From positions 1 through 43,642 of the forward strand of contig ONSW01000015.1 of the NCBI GenBank assembly GCA_900320595.1: DNA of 43,642 nucleotides. The letters are read 5' to 3'. Position numbers and translations under genes: made by a program. Positions 35,976 through 43,642 of this stretch are shown here, one piece after another; positions within the stretch are counted from its first letter, which is position 1; the number at the start of each line of letters is the position of its first letter. This DNA is from an uncultured Eubacteriales bacterium. GTDB lineage: Bacteria; Bacillota; Clostridia; Oscillospirales; Oscillospiraceae. The notes beneath the pieces were generated by a model that was not told the origin of the DNA, made no database searches, and saw nothing but the letters and a program-made list of their open reading frames with translations.

Positions 35976-38579
35976 ATGCAGAACAACAATCGTCCTGAGG
36001 GAAGAAAAAGAAGGATCGAGGGCACCGGCAGCGGCTTGTACCGCCGCGGCGAGGGACTGAACACCGGCCCGGTCGGCAAGGGACAGAGCGCTGCGCCGAA
36101 AAAGGTCGTGCAGCAGTTCACCGGAAACGGCGGCGGCGGGAATTACCGCGGCAAGCGCGGCGGTGGCGGCGGCATGGGCATCATCGTGCTGCTGCTCTTG
36201 CTGCTCTTCGGCGGCGGCGGTGGCGCGCTCTCCGGCTTGTTTGGCGGCGGAAGCTCTTCGACGCAGACCCAGGAGCAGACCGTCTATGTCACGCCCGCGC
36301 CCAAGCCCAGCGCCGCGGTGCAGACGCCCGCGCCCGCAAGCGGGCTCGGCGCCCTGCTTCAGCAGGGGCTCAGCGGCGGCTCGGTCCAGAGCGACTGGAA
36401 GGAGCCCGCAAACGTCCAGACCGTTTCCGCCACCGTTGCCTCCGGCGCGCGTGACAAGTTCACGACCATCCGCGGCAACGGCCAGGACGTCGTCACCGTC
36501 ATGGTCTATATGTGCGGCACCGACCTTGAGGCAAAGGGCGGCATGGCCACCAAGGACCTTTTGGAGATGACGCGCGCCACGATCGGAAACAACGTGAACA
36601 TCATCGTTTACACCGGCGGCTGCACGCGCTGGAACAACAACGTCATCAGCACCCGCACAAACCAGATCTACCAGGTCGTCAGCGGCAACCTGAAGGTGCT
36701 GAACTCCAACGCCGGCAACGTTTCGATGACCGACCCGAACACGCTCGCGAGCTTTATTTCCTACTGCGCGAAGAACTTTGCGGCCAACCGCTATGAGCTG
36801 ATCTTCTGGGATCACGGCGGCGGCTCGGTCAGCGGCTACGGCTATGACCAGAAGTTTTCTTCCTCTGGCTCGATGACGCTCGCGGGGATCAAGCAGGCGC
36901 TCGACAAGGCGAAGGTGACCTTTGACTTCATCGGCTTTGACGCCTGCCTGATGGGCACGCTTGAAAACGGGCTGATGCTCTCGAACCGCGCGGACTATCT
37001 CATCGCCTCCGAGGAGACCGAGCCCGGCACCGGCTGGTATTATACCAACTGGATCACCGCGCTTTCGAAAAACACCTCGATCTCCACGCTCGATCTCGGC
37101 AAGATGATCGTCGACGATTTCGTCGCGGCCTGCGCGCAGGGCACGCCCGGCCAGTCCGCCACGCTCTCCGTGGTCGACCTCGCGGAGCTCTCCTATACCG
37201 TTCCGCCCGCTTTCAAGGCCTTTTCCGAGTCGCTCAGCGGCATGATCGCAGACCAGGAGTACGCCCAGATCTCGACCGCGCGCTCGAACACGCGCGAATT
37301 TGCGCGCTCGACTGCGATCGACCAGATCGACCTCGTCCACTTTGCCAGCAATATCGGCAACGCCGAGGGCAAGGCGCTGAGCCAGGCCGTGCTCGGCGCG
37401 GTCAAATACAACCGCACCTCCTCGAATATGAACAACTCCTACGGCGTTTCGATCTACTTCCCCTACCGCAAGCTGTCGAACGTCGACAAGGCGATCAAGA
37501 CCTATGACGCGATCGGTCTTGACGAGAGCTATTCCCAGTGCATCCGCGAATTCGCCTCGCTGGAGACCGCGGGCCAGTACTCGACCGGCGGCTACGGGAC
37601 GAACCCCTACGGCTCGCTCTTCGGCGATCTCAGCCAGTACGGCCTGTACGGCTCCTACGGCAGCGCGAGCGGCTCGACGGGCTATGGCAGCTCGTCCGGC
37701 AGCTCGTCGGGTTACGGCTCGTATTCCTCGATGGACAGCACCGAGCTGATCGGCTCGCTGCTCGAGGCCTTCCTGGGCAGCGGCTCGTCGGCTTCGTCCT
37801 CCTCGTCCCCCTACGGGTCGATGGACTTTCTCTTCGGCCGCTCGCTGAACACCGCCGATACCGCCGCGTATATCGCGGACAATCTCTTTGACCCCGCCGC
37901 GCTCGTCTGGACGAAGAACGCCGCGGGCGAGGACGTGCTTGTCCTGGACGAGGACCAGTGGGCGCTCGTCAACGAGCTGGAGCTGGACATGTTCTTTGAC
38001 GACGGCAAGGGCTTTGTCGAGCTCGGTCGCGACAACATCTTTGAATTTGACGACGACGGCGCGCTGCTCGCCCCGCAGGAGCTCGCCTGGGTCACGATCG
38101 ACGGCCAGTTCGCTCCGTACTATCACGAATACACGACCGGCAGCGGCTCCGGGCGCGTGGACACCGGCTATGTGCCCGCGCTCGTCAACGGCGAGCGGGC
38201 CGAGCTTCTTCTCAGCTTTGACGCCGAGGGTTACGGCACCGTCACCGGCGTGCGCTATGTCTATCTGAACGGCGAGACCGAGACCGTCGCCAAGAGCATG
38301 ACCGCGTCCGGCGAGGAGGTCGACTTTGCCGCGCCGCCCGCCGAGGAGACCGGCACGGTCGGACAGCTGAAGGACGGCGACACGATCGACTTCGTCTGCG
38401 ACTATTACAGCTATGACGGCACCTATGACAACAGCTACCTCTTCGGCCGGCAGCTCACGGTGAACGGCGAGCTGAAGGTCACCAACGGGTATCTGCCCGA
38501 GGGCGTCGGCGTGCAGATGCTCTACCGCTTTACCGACCTCTTCGGCCAGCACTACTGGTCGCTGCCGATCGAGGGATAA
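35976..38579 (+). CDS. Clostripain-family (C11) cysteine protease, membrane-anchored
   Basis: 867 residues. The N-terminus is basic and Gly-rich, with one membrane segment at about residues 68-86 (MGIIVLLLLLLFGGGGGALS) and no standard signal. A Pro/Ala linker follows. The peptidase C11 domain spans about 165-530: DVVTVMVYMCGTDLEAKGGM, the catalytic His280 in LIFWDHGGGSVSGYG, and Cys324 in FDFIGFDACLMGTLENG; IASEETEPGTGWYYTNWITA is also typical. A Ser/Gly/Tyr-rich linker (residues 545-610) leads to a C-terminal beta domain of about 250 residues. Clostripain cleaves after Arg; specificity here is not tested. It is followed 3 bp later by a PrsW-family protease. Confidence 0.93.
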   Translation: MQNNNRPEGRKRRIEGTGSGLYRRGEGLNTGPVGKGQSAAPKKVVQQFTGNGGGGNYRGKRGGGGGMGIIVLLLLLLFGGGGGALSGLFGGGSSSTQTQEQTVYVTPAPKPSAAVQTPAPASGLGALLQQGLSGGSVQSDWKEPANVQTVSATVASGARDKFTTIRGNGQDVVTVMVYMCGTDLEAKGGMATKDLLEMTRATIGNNVNIIVYTGGCTRWNNNVISTRTNQIYQVVSGNLKVLNSNAGNVSMTDPNTLASFISYCAKNFAANRYELIFWDHGGGSVSGYGYDQKFSSSGSMTLAGIKQALDKAKVTFDFIGFDACLMGTLENGLMLSNRADYLIASEETEPGTGWYYTNWITALSKNTSISTLDLGKMIVDDFVAACAQGTPGQSATLSVVDLAELSYTVPPAFKAFSESLSGMIADQEYAQISTARSNTREFARSTAIDQIDLVHFASNIGNAEGKALSQAVLGAVKYNRTSSNMNNSYGVSIYFPYRKLSNVDKAIKTYDAIGLDESYSQCIREFASLETAGQYSTGGYGTNPYGSLFGDLSQYGLYGSYGSASGSTGYGSSSGSSSGYGSYSSMDSTELIGSLLEAFLGSGSSASSSSSPYGSMDFLFGRSLNTADTAAYIADNLFDPAALVWTKNAAGEDVLVLDEDQWALVNELELDMFFDDGKGFVELGRDNIFEFDDDGALLAPQELAWVTIDGQFAPYYHEYTTGSGSGRVDTGYVPALVNGERAELLLSFDAEGYGTVTGVRYVYLNGETETVAKSMTASGEEVDFAAPPAEETGTVGQLKDGDTIDFVCDYYSYDGTYDNSYLFGRQLTVNGELKVTNGYLPEGVGVQMLYRFTDLFGQHYWSLPIEG

Positions 38580-38582
38580 GAC

Positions 38583-39323
38583 ATGGAGCTTGGTACTCTT
38601 GTCTTTACCTATCGGTTCTCGAACCCGAATCTCCTGCTGATCGCCGCGGCGGTCGTTCCGGCGCTTGTCCTGCTGACCTATATCTACCGCAAGGATCACA
38701 TCGAAAAGGAGCCGAACTCGCTGCTCGTGCGGCTGCTCCTCTGGGGCATCGTGTCGACCTTCCTCGCCGTCGTGACGGAAAGTCTCGGCGCCTCGGCGCT
38801 GGCCTTCTTCCTGCCGGGCAACGAGGACAACCCGGCCTACGGCTTCTGGATGTTCTTCGTGATCGTGGGTCTTTCGGAGGAGGGCTTCAAGTACCTCGTG
38901 CTCCGCTGGCGCACCTGGAATTCGCCGCATTTCAACTGCCGCTTTGACGGCGTGGTGTACGCGGTGTTCGTCTCGCTCGGCTTCGCGCTGTGGGAGAACA
39001 TCGGGTATGTGATGATGTACGGTCTCGGCGCGGCGGTGGCGCGTGCGCTGACGGCGATGCCCGGCCACGCGAGCTTCGGCGTGTTCATGGGCGCGTGCTA
39101 CGGGCTGGCGCGGCAGGAGGAAAACCGGGGCGTGCACGAGCAAAGCGTTTTCTGGCACGTCATGTCCGTGCTGCTGCCCGCGGCGATCCACGGCTGCTAT
39201 GACTATATCGCGATCATGAAAAGCGAGGAGGGCGGCGAGAGCTTCCTCATCTTCGTGGCGCTGGTGTTTCTCTCGGCCTTTGCGCTGCTGCGGCGCCTGT
39301 CGCGGCGCGACCGGTTTATCTGA
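38583..39323 (+). CDS. PrsW-family intramembrane metalloprotease
   Basis: A 246-residue polytopic protein. SEEGFKYLVLR carries the EExxK motif. FDGVVYAVFVSLGFALWENI and MPGHASFGVFMGACYGLARQ contain the conserved Glu and His residues, and the AAIHGCYDYIAI segment another His, all of the PrsW (PF13367) family. Around seven spans. In Bacillus PrsW starts anti-sigma factor RsiW degradation; no sigma/anti-sigma pair is in the window. Begins 3 bp after the C11 protease, so the two form an operon and may act on the same process or substrate; this is inference. Confidence 0.93.
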   Translation: MELGTLVFTYRFSNPNLLLIAAAVVPALVLLTYIYRKDHIEKEPNSLLVRLLLWGIVSTFLAVVTESLGASALAFFLPGNEDNPAYGFWMFFVIVGLSEEGFKYLVLRWRTWNSPHFNCRFDGVVYAVFVSLGFALWENIGYVMMYGLGAAVARALTAMPGHASFGVFMGACYGLARQEENRGVHEQSVFWHVMSVLLPAAIHGCYDYIAIMKSEEGGESFLIFVALVFLSAFALLRRLSRRDRFI

Positions 39324-39333
39324 AAAACAAAGC

Positions 39334-39371
39334 AAAACAGCGGAAGGGAGCCTCCCTTCCGCTGTTTTTTT
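39334..39371. terminator. Terminator of the C11-PrsW operon
   Basis: Perfect 16-bp stem including CAGCGGAAGGGA/TCCCTTCCGCTG, loop GCC, then seven T. Confidence 0.93.
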
Positions 39372-39386
39372 GTGAATTTCGCGTGA

Positions 39387-39415
39387 TTGATTTCCCCACC
39401 CTGCGGCGTTATAAT
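39387..39415 (+). promoter_or_regulatory. Promoter of the MATE gene
   Basis: TTGATT (39387-39392), a 17-bp spacer and TATAAT (39410-39415), 25 bp before the ATG. Confidence 0.8.
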
Positions 39416-39440
39416 GCGCTGTGCTTCGGGGGATATCATC

Positions 39441-40802
39441 ATGATAAGAACAAAAAAGACCGCTGCGGACGGCGACCTGACAGAGGGCGTGATCTGGAAA
39501 AAGCTGCTCGGCTTTTTCTTTCCCATCCTCTTCGGCATGCTGTTTCAGCAGCTTTACAACACAGCCGACGCGATCATCGTCGGCCAGTTCGTCGGGACGG
39601 AGGCGCTGGCCGCCGTCGGCGGCAGCGCAAGCGTCATCATCAATCTGGTCATCGGCTTTTTCACGGGGCTTGCCTCGGGCGCGTCGGTCATCATCTCGCA
39701 GTGCTTCGGCGCGCGGGACGACAAACGGCTCTCGCGCACGGCGCATACGATCGTCTGCTTCTGCCTTGTCGCGGGCGCGCTCGTGTCCGCTGCGGCCTGC
39801 CTGCTGACGCCGTGGGCGCTGCGCCTTGTGCGCAACCCGGCCGAGACGATGGCCGATTCGATCTTATATCTGCGCATCTATTTTGTCGGCACGATCCCGC
39901 TGATGCTCTTCAACGTCGGCTCCGGCATCCTGCGCGCGGTCGGCGATTCGAGGCGGCCGCTGCGTTTTTTGATCGCCTGCTGTCTGAGCAACATCGCGCT
40001 CGACGTCGTGTTCGTCGTCGTGCTGCGGATGGGCGTGGCGGGCGTCGCGTGGGCGACGGTTCTGGCCCAGCTTTTAAGCGCCGTGCTCGTCATGCGCTGC
40101 CTTATGCGCGCCGAAGGACCGGTCCGGATCTCCGTGCGCGAGCTGCGGCTGGATTGGCCTGCGCTGCGCAGCACGCTGGGCATCGGCGTGTCCGCCGGCG
40201 TCCAAAGCGCCATGTATTCGATCTCGAACATCATCATCCAGGCCGCGGTCAACGATCTGGGCACGACGCTCGTCGCCGCCTGGACCGCCACCAGCAAGAT
40301 CGACGGCGTTTTCTGGGTGACCAGCAACGCCTTCGGCATCGCGATCTGCGCCTTCGTCGGCCAGTGCTACGGCGCCGGCAAGATCGAGCGGATGCGCAAA
40401 AGCGTGCGCGTGTGCTTCCTGATGGCGCTCGGTACCGCGGCGGTGATGAGCATGGGGCTGATCGGCTTCGCCCGACCGCTGCTGCGTCTGGTGACGGCGG
40501 ACGGGCAGGTCATCACCCTTGCCGCGCAGATCATGCGTTTCTTCGTGCCGTATTACGCGGTCTGGATCGTGATCGAGATCGTGTCGAACACGCTGCGCGG
40601 CGTCGGAGACGCGGTGCGCCCGATGCTGATCGTGACGGTCGGCGTGTGCCTGATCCGCATTCTGTGGATCGCCTTCGTCGTGCCGCTCTATCCCGGCATC
40701 CGCACCATCAGCTATTCCTACCCGGTCTCCTGGTCGATCACGGCGCTTGCTCTGACAGTTTATTACTTCCGCTCCGGCCGGAAATGGCGGAGCGAAGCCT
40801 GA
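39441..40802 (+). CDS. MATE-family multidrug/metabolite exporter
   Basis: A 453-residue, 12-span MATE protein. The two-half structure is visible: FPILFGMLFQQLYNTADAII followed by VGQFVGTEALAAVGGSAS is the first-half signature; SAGVQSAMYSISNIIIQAAV and VAAWTATSKIDGVFWVTSNA the second. GSGILRAVGDSRRPL and NTLRGVGDAVRPM are the paired loop motifs. MATE proteins use Na+ or H+ gradients to export drugs or metabolites; substrate unknown. Start ATG 39441 because CGGGGGAT is 7 bases upstream. Monocistronic. Confidence 0.95.
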   Translation: MIRTKKTAADGDLTEGVIWKKLLGFFFPILFGMLFQQLYNTADAIIVGQFVGTEALAAVGGSASVIINLVIGFFTGLASGASVIISQCFGARDDKRLSRTAHTIVCFCLVAGALVSAAACLLTPWALRLVRNPAETMADSILYLRIYFVGTIPLMLFNVGSGILRAVGDSRRPLRFLIACCLSNIALDVVFVVVLRMGVAGVAWATVLAQLLSAVLVMRCLMRAEGPVRISVRELRLDWPALRSTLGIGVSAGVQSAMYSISNIIIQAAVNDLGTTLVAAWTATSKIDGVFWVTSNAFGIAICAFVGQCYGAGKIERMRKSVRVCFLMALGTAAVMSMGLIGFARPLLRLVTADGQVITLAAQIMRFFVPYYAVWIVIEIVSNTLRGVGDAVRPMLIVTVGVCLIRILWIAFVVPLYPGIRTISYSYPVSWSITALALTVYYFRSGRKWRSEA

Positions 40803-40811
40803 CAGGACATA

Positions 40812-40846
40812 AAAAGATCCCGGTTCCCTGAACCGGGATCTTTTTC
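40812..40846. terminator. Bidirectional terminator after the MATE gene
   Basis: A perfect 16-bp stem including GATCCCGGTTC/GAACCGGGATC, loop CCT, with A5/T5 flanks. Confidence 0.93.
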
Positions 40847-40856
40847 TTCGGTGTGC

Positions 40857-41456
40857 TTATTTTGCCTCGACGCGCAGCGTAGAAAGGATCGCACCAAGAT
40901 CGTCGCTCTCCGCGAGCTCTTCCACTGTCTTGTCGCAGCCCTCGGCCTTCAAGAGCGTCAGCAGCAGATAGCTGTACTCGTCCACCGGCAGGCAGAAGCA
41001 GACGCTGTCGCCCTCGCGGTAGCGGAAGCCCTCGAGCGCGCCGAATTTTACGGCCGCGAAGCCGGCGTATTTCTGCGCGGCGGTCTCGGTGATGAGCGCG
41101 AAATCCTCGCCCTTGTAGAAGGAGGCGTATTCCATCTGGAACGAGAAATCCTCGCCGGAGACGACGGCGACGTGCGAGTCGCTCGAATAGGTCAAAAAGT
41201 CCTCGCCGATCACGTCAAAGCCGAAGCGCAGCGCGTCATAGTCGAGCCTGACCTCGACCGTGCGGGCGTCTTTGAAGCCGGAGACGAAGCTGTACTCGCC
41301 CGTCTTCATCAGCTTTTCCGTTTCCGCGGCCTTCTTTGCGGCAGGCGCGGCGGCCTTCGGCGCGCTCCCGCCGTCCTTTTTCTTCAGCAGCACGGCAGCC
41401 GCAGCGGCGCCGGCGGCCAGCACGCCGAGGGGAGCGATCACTTTCCATTTGCTCAT
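40857..41456 (-). CDS. Membrane-anchored protein of unknown function
   Basis: 199 residues. An N-terminal segment (VIAPLGVLAAGAAAAAVLL) anchors it, followed by a Lys/Ala linker. A domain of about 140 residues (YSFVSGFKDARTVEVRLDYD, ALRFGFDVIGEDFLTYSSDS, HVAVVSGEDFSFQMEYASFY) has alternating hydrophobics suggesting a beta fold; no catalytic motif recognised. The start is ATG 41456, as GGAGG lies 7 bases upstream. Own promoter; converges with the MATE gene. Confidence 0.8.
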   Translation of the reverse strand: MSKWKVIAPLGVLAAGAAAAAVLLKKKDGGSAPKAAAPAAKKAAETEKLMKTGEYSFVSGFKDARTVEVRLDYDALRFGFDVIGEDFLTYSSDSHVAVVSGEDFSFQMEYASFYKGEDFALITETAAQKYAGFAAVKFGALEGFRYREGDSVCFCLPVDEYSYLLLTLLKAEGCDKTVEELAESDDLGAILSTLRVEAK

Positions 41457-41486
41457 GGTCATTCCTCCGTTCGTTTGATTGCTTTT

Positions 41487-41515
41487 ACTATACCACGGCA
41501 AAACGGAATTGGCAA
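41487..41515 (-). promoter_or_regulatory. Promoter of the anchored unknown protein
   Basis: Minus strand TTGCCA (41515-41510), a 17-bp spacer and TATAGT (41492-41487) with TGG extended -10. Confidence 0.7.
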
Positions 41516-41530
41516 CTTATGCTAGACTCC

Positions 41531-41554
41531 GATTAAAAGTGTCTACTTTTAATC
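41531..41554. other. AT-rich perfect hairpin downstream of the DUF4349 gene
   Basis: GATTAAAAGT/ACTTTTAATC around GTCT. It lies 12 bp past the stop of the minus-strand DUF4349 gene, with no T-run after it in that direction, so a weak terminator or mRNA end structure. Confidence 0.45.
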
Positions 41555-41565
41555 AGAAAACAGGA

Positions 41566-42588
41566 TTACGACTGCGGCGGGGTCTGCGTCTGCGCGGCGG
41601 CCTTCCGCGCGCGTCTCGCGGCGCGTCCGCGGCGGATGCGGCGGATGAGCAGCACGACGAGGAACACGACGACGCCGAGGATCAGCAGCGCGGGCAGCGC
41701 CTCAACGAGCCACAGCAGCAGATCGCGGAAGAACTCGCCGATGCCCTTGAGTCCGCGCGTGAGGGCGAGGGCCAGCTGCTGGCCGAAGGAGAGCTTGGCC
41801 TCCGGCGTGTATTCCCGGACCTCCTCGACGCTCAGGGAGATCGTGCTGTAGCTGACCTGGCGGTCCCAGTTCGTCAGCGAGGACTGCAGGCTTTCGATGT
41901 GATAGCGCACGTCGGTGAGATAGTCCTGGATCTCGAGGAGCTCGGTGACGTTCTCGGCCTTCTCCATCATCTCCAGCAGGCTCTGCTCCTGGGTGCGGTA
42001 GGCGCTGAGGCGGGCCTGGACGTCGTAATACTGGCTCGTGATGTTTTCGGTGTAGGTGTTGCTGTGGGGGACGTTGCCGAGCGTGGAGAGACTGTTCATG
42101 ACGGCGGCGAAATCGCGGCTCGGGATGCGGATGCGGTAATCCGCGCTGCGATTGGAGGCATACCCGTGCGAGGTCGAGTAGTAGTTGTTGCCGCCGATGC
42201 TGCTCGACTCGACAAAGCCGCCGTAGGAGGCGATCAGCGCGTCGAGACCTTTGAGCGTTTCGTCAAAGTCGGTCGTCTCGATCGTGGCGCTGGCGGAGTA
42301 GATGATCTTGTCCACGGCGATGTCGCCGGCGGAGGGAGCCTCGGACGGCGTGTCGGCAGACTCGCCGGGCTCGGCCGCGGTATTGGCGGAGAAGCCGCCG
42401 TAGGCGGCCTCCTCGGCGGCCATCGGCATCTCCGCCTCCATGTCGAAAGCGTCGGAATCGGAGACGGCGTATTCCTCCCGCGGTGCGGCGACGGCATAGC
42501 TGCTTTGCCCCTTGGGGGCACTGCTGCCGCAGGCGCAGAGCGAGAAGACCATCAGAACGGCAAGAAACAGAGCGGTGATCTTTTTCAT
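41566..42588 (-). CDS. DUF4349 domain lipoprotein
   Basis: A 340-residue lipoprotein. The signal peptide ends in FSLCAC, lipobox at Cys20. Linker residues 21-90 are Ala/Glu-rich. The DUF4349 domain runs from KIIYSASATIETTDFDETLK through ALIASYGGFVESSSIGGNNY, ADYRIRIPSRDFAAVMNSLS and NTYTENITSQYYDVQARLSA. A coiled coil follows (LLEMMEKAENVTELLEIQDY), then a C-terminal membrane span (LPALLILGVVVFLVVLLI) and basic tail. It is thus fixed at both ends of the chain. Family function unknown. GGAGG 8 bases upstream selects the ATG at 42588. Confidence 0.92.
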   Translation of the reverse strand: MKKITALFLAVLMVFSLCACGSSAPKGQSSYAVAAPREEYAVSDSDAFDMEAEMPMAAEEAAYGGFSANTAAEPGESADTPSEAPSAGDIAVDKIIYSASATIETTDFDETLKGLDALIASYGGFVESSSIGGNNYYSTSHGYASNRSADYRIRIPSRDFAAVMNSLSTLGNVPHSNTYTENITSQYYDVQARLSAYRTQEQSLLEMMEKAENVTELLEIQDYLTDVRYHIESLQSSLTNWDRQVSYSTISLSVEEVREYTPEAKLSFGQQLALALTRGLKGIGEFFRDLLLWLVEALPALLILGVVVFLVVLLIRRIRRGRAARRARKAAAQTQTPPQS

Positions 42589-42636
42589 GTTGTTATCCTC
42601 CTCACATTGAAGTGTTGCTTGTCCTTTCACTCTCAC

Positions 42637-42662
42637 AGACGGAACGGGAGAAAAAAAGTTCC
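42637..42662 (-). promoter_or_regulatory. Possible ECF-sigma-type promoter of the DUF4349 gene
   Basis: On the minus strand GGAAC (42662-42658), 16 bases including a T-run, then CGTCT (42641-42637). This matches the GGAAC-N16-CGTCT pattern of many extracytoplasmic-function sigma factors. No good TTGACA/TATAAT pair was found upstream of this gene. It is also an imperfect dyad, so another reading is possible. Confidence 0.45.
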
Positions 42663-42703
42663 CGCCCGGGGGAAAAGAATTTGCTTTCTCTGCGAAAATA
42701 TGC

Positions 42704-42735
42704 AAATACTCCGGCCGGAAGAGGCCGGAGTATTT
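42704..42735 (-). terminator. Terminator-like hairpin after the CPBP gene
   Basis: A perfect 13-bp stem AAATACTCCGGCC/GGCCGGAGTATTT with GGAAGA loop. The T-run on the minus side is short (TTT, then GCATATTTT). Confidence 0.55.
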
Positions 42736-42747
42736 TGACAGAGAAGT

Positions 42748-43642
42748 TCAGTTGCCCGCCTTGCGGCGCGCGCAGAGCAGCACGATCAGCGAGAGGATGA
42801 GCAGCACGAGCGACGTCGTGATCGTGCCCTCCACGCCGAAGGCGGTGCTGTACAGCACGCTGTCCGTCGCGGCCTCGAGATGCAGGAACGAGCCCTGGGA
42901 CACGATGCCGGAGTTGGGCAGCCCGAAGAAGATGCTCTGGGAGAAGTTCCAGGCCGTATGGACGGCGACACAGAACCAGAGGCTTTCCATCTTCGCCATC
43001 GCAACGCTCAGCGCCAGACCGAAGAGGACGATGTTCACGACGGACAGCACCGTGACGCCGGGATTGGCCAGATGCAGCGCGCCGAAGAGAAACGCGTTGA
43101 CGATCCCGGCGACCCAGACGTTATAGCGCTCGCGCACCGCGCCGAACATATAGCCGCGGCAGAGCAGCTCCTCCGCGCCGGACTGGACGCAGACGCATCC
43201 GAGCGCCCCGAGCAGATACGGCAGATCGAAGCGGCCGACGGAAAAGTCCAGATCACCGTGGAGATACGCCGCGAGGATGCACAGCGCATTCATCGCAAAG
43301 CCCACGAGCAGCCCGAGACCGAAAAGCTTCCAGGTGTTGCCGCTGCCGCCGTTCGGGCCGAGGTGCAGGAAGGAGCGGAAGATCGGCCGCTCGCACAGCA
43401 GCGTGTAGAGCAGCACGACAAGATGGATCCCCCAGAAGGAGAGATACATAAAGAGGAACAGCGTGGCGCCGTCGGTGATATGGAGAGCGGCGGCGAGCGC
43501 GTTCATGGAAAGATCGCCCAGAAGCTGGCCGGCAAGCATCATCGCCAGCGCGATGAGCACGACCGCCCAGATCATGTGGCGGATCTTTTTGCGGGGCTTT
43601 GCCGGCGCGGGCTCGACCCATTCGACCGGCTGGGGAGTCTTG
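42748..43642 (-). CDS. CPBP-family intramembrane metalloprotease (5' end beyond window)
   Basis: At least 297 codons are in frame to the window edge; no stop lies upstream of Met at 43575, and the preceding residues (KTPQPVEWVEPAPAKPRKKI) look like a genuine cytoplasmic leader, so the start is probably outside. About eight spans. The catalytic motifs of the CPBP (Abi/CAAX protease) family are present: GAEELLCRGYMFG (EExxxR), NAFLFGALHLANPG (FxxxH) and AVHTAWNFSQ (HxxxN). Known members process prenylated or bacteriocin-related substrates, but most are uncharacterised. No bacteriocin gene is visible here. Confidence 0.9.
   Translation of the reverse strand, partial: KTPQPVEWVEPAPAKPRKKIRHMIWAVVLIALAMMLAGQLLGDLSMNALAAALHITDGATLFLFMYLSFWGIHLVVLLYTLLCERPIFRSFLHLGPNGGSGNTWKLFGLGLLVGFAMNALCILAAYLHGDLDFSVGRFDLPYLLGALGCVCVQSGAEELLCRGYMFGAVRERYNVWVAGIVNAFLFGALHLANPGVTVLSVVNIVLFGLALSVAMAKMESLWFCVAVHTAWNFSQSIFFGLPNSGIVSQGSFLHLEAATDSVLYSTAFGVEGTITTSLVLLILSLIVLLCARRKAGN

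Noticed and set aside
35940-39746. A very long open frame (over 1200 codons) on the minus strand opposite the C11/PrsW genes
   Set aside because: It is an antisense shadow caused by high GC at third codon positions. Its product is Arg/His/Asp-rich without any domain, and the plus strand encodes well-recognised proteins.
43253-43621. Alternative minus-strand frame at the right edge
   Set aside because: It is out of frame with the CPBP protease, which has all its catalytic motifs and continues to the window edge.

Overview
The window is GC-rich chromosomal DNA with dense, strand-switching short operons, good Shine-Dalgarno sites and sigma-A type promoters. Dipicolinate synthase genes (dpaA/dpaB) and a SpoIID homologue point to an endospore-forming Gram-positive anaerobe. 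The GC content, the lipoprotein style, indolepyruvate:ferredoxin oxidoreductase and clostripain-type protease fit the Oscillospiraceae/Eubacteriales (gut Clostridia). That placement is inference; no rRNA or tRNA gene is present to confirm it.

Layout. 1-99 is the right end of an IS3-family element (transposase C-terminus plus terminal repeat). 202-3414 (minus) is an overlapping gene chain: small membrane protein, rarA, DUF951, GIY-YIG protein, and a secreted acidic protein with VYNNxG heptad repeats. 3616-5148 holds a flavin-reductase-like protein and a zinc-ribbon membrane protein converging on a 7-bp tandem array and a strong terminator. 5224-10922 is a TetR regulator divergent from an MMPL/RND exporter plus GLUG-repeat surface protein operon, with a palindromic operator and a near-consensus promoter. 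10985-14020 is a TrpX-like aromatic amino-acid ABC transporter preceded by a tyrosine-rich leader peptide and an intrinsic attenuator. 14083-15623 (minus) is a DUF4230 protein with a membrane partner. 15758-18062 is iorA-iorB, where iorA is broken by an apparent small deletion that removes the CPGCPHR motif.

18129-26851 is a nucleoside salvage block: thymidine kinase, uridine kinase, DeoD, a complete BMP-type nucleoside ABC importer and pseudouridine-5'-phosphate glycosidase. psuG has a leader made of a chain of overlapping palindromes. A candidate small RNA follows at 26929-27051. 27051-28483 (minus) is dpaA-dpaB. 28600-31168 is thyA followed by an in-frame fusion of dihydrofolate reductase with an M29 aminopeptidase. 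31236-35067 contains spoIID, a polytopic membrane protein, a Pro-rich lipoprotein and a tyrosine phosphatase-barstar fusion. 35119-43642 contains a DivIVA-like coiled coil, a C11 protease with a PrsW-family protease, a MATE exporter, an anchored protein of unknown function, a DUF4349 lipoprotein with a possible ECF-type promoter, and a CPBP-family membrane protease cut by the window edge.

The points most worth checking are the Tyr-rich leader attenuator, the DHFR-M29 fusion, the phosphatase-barstar fusion, the iorA deletion, the palindrome cascade before psuG, and the candidate sRNA. No CRISPR array, prophage, tRNA or rRNA was seen.
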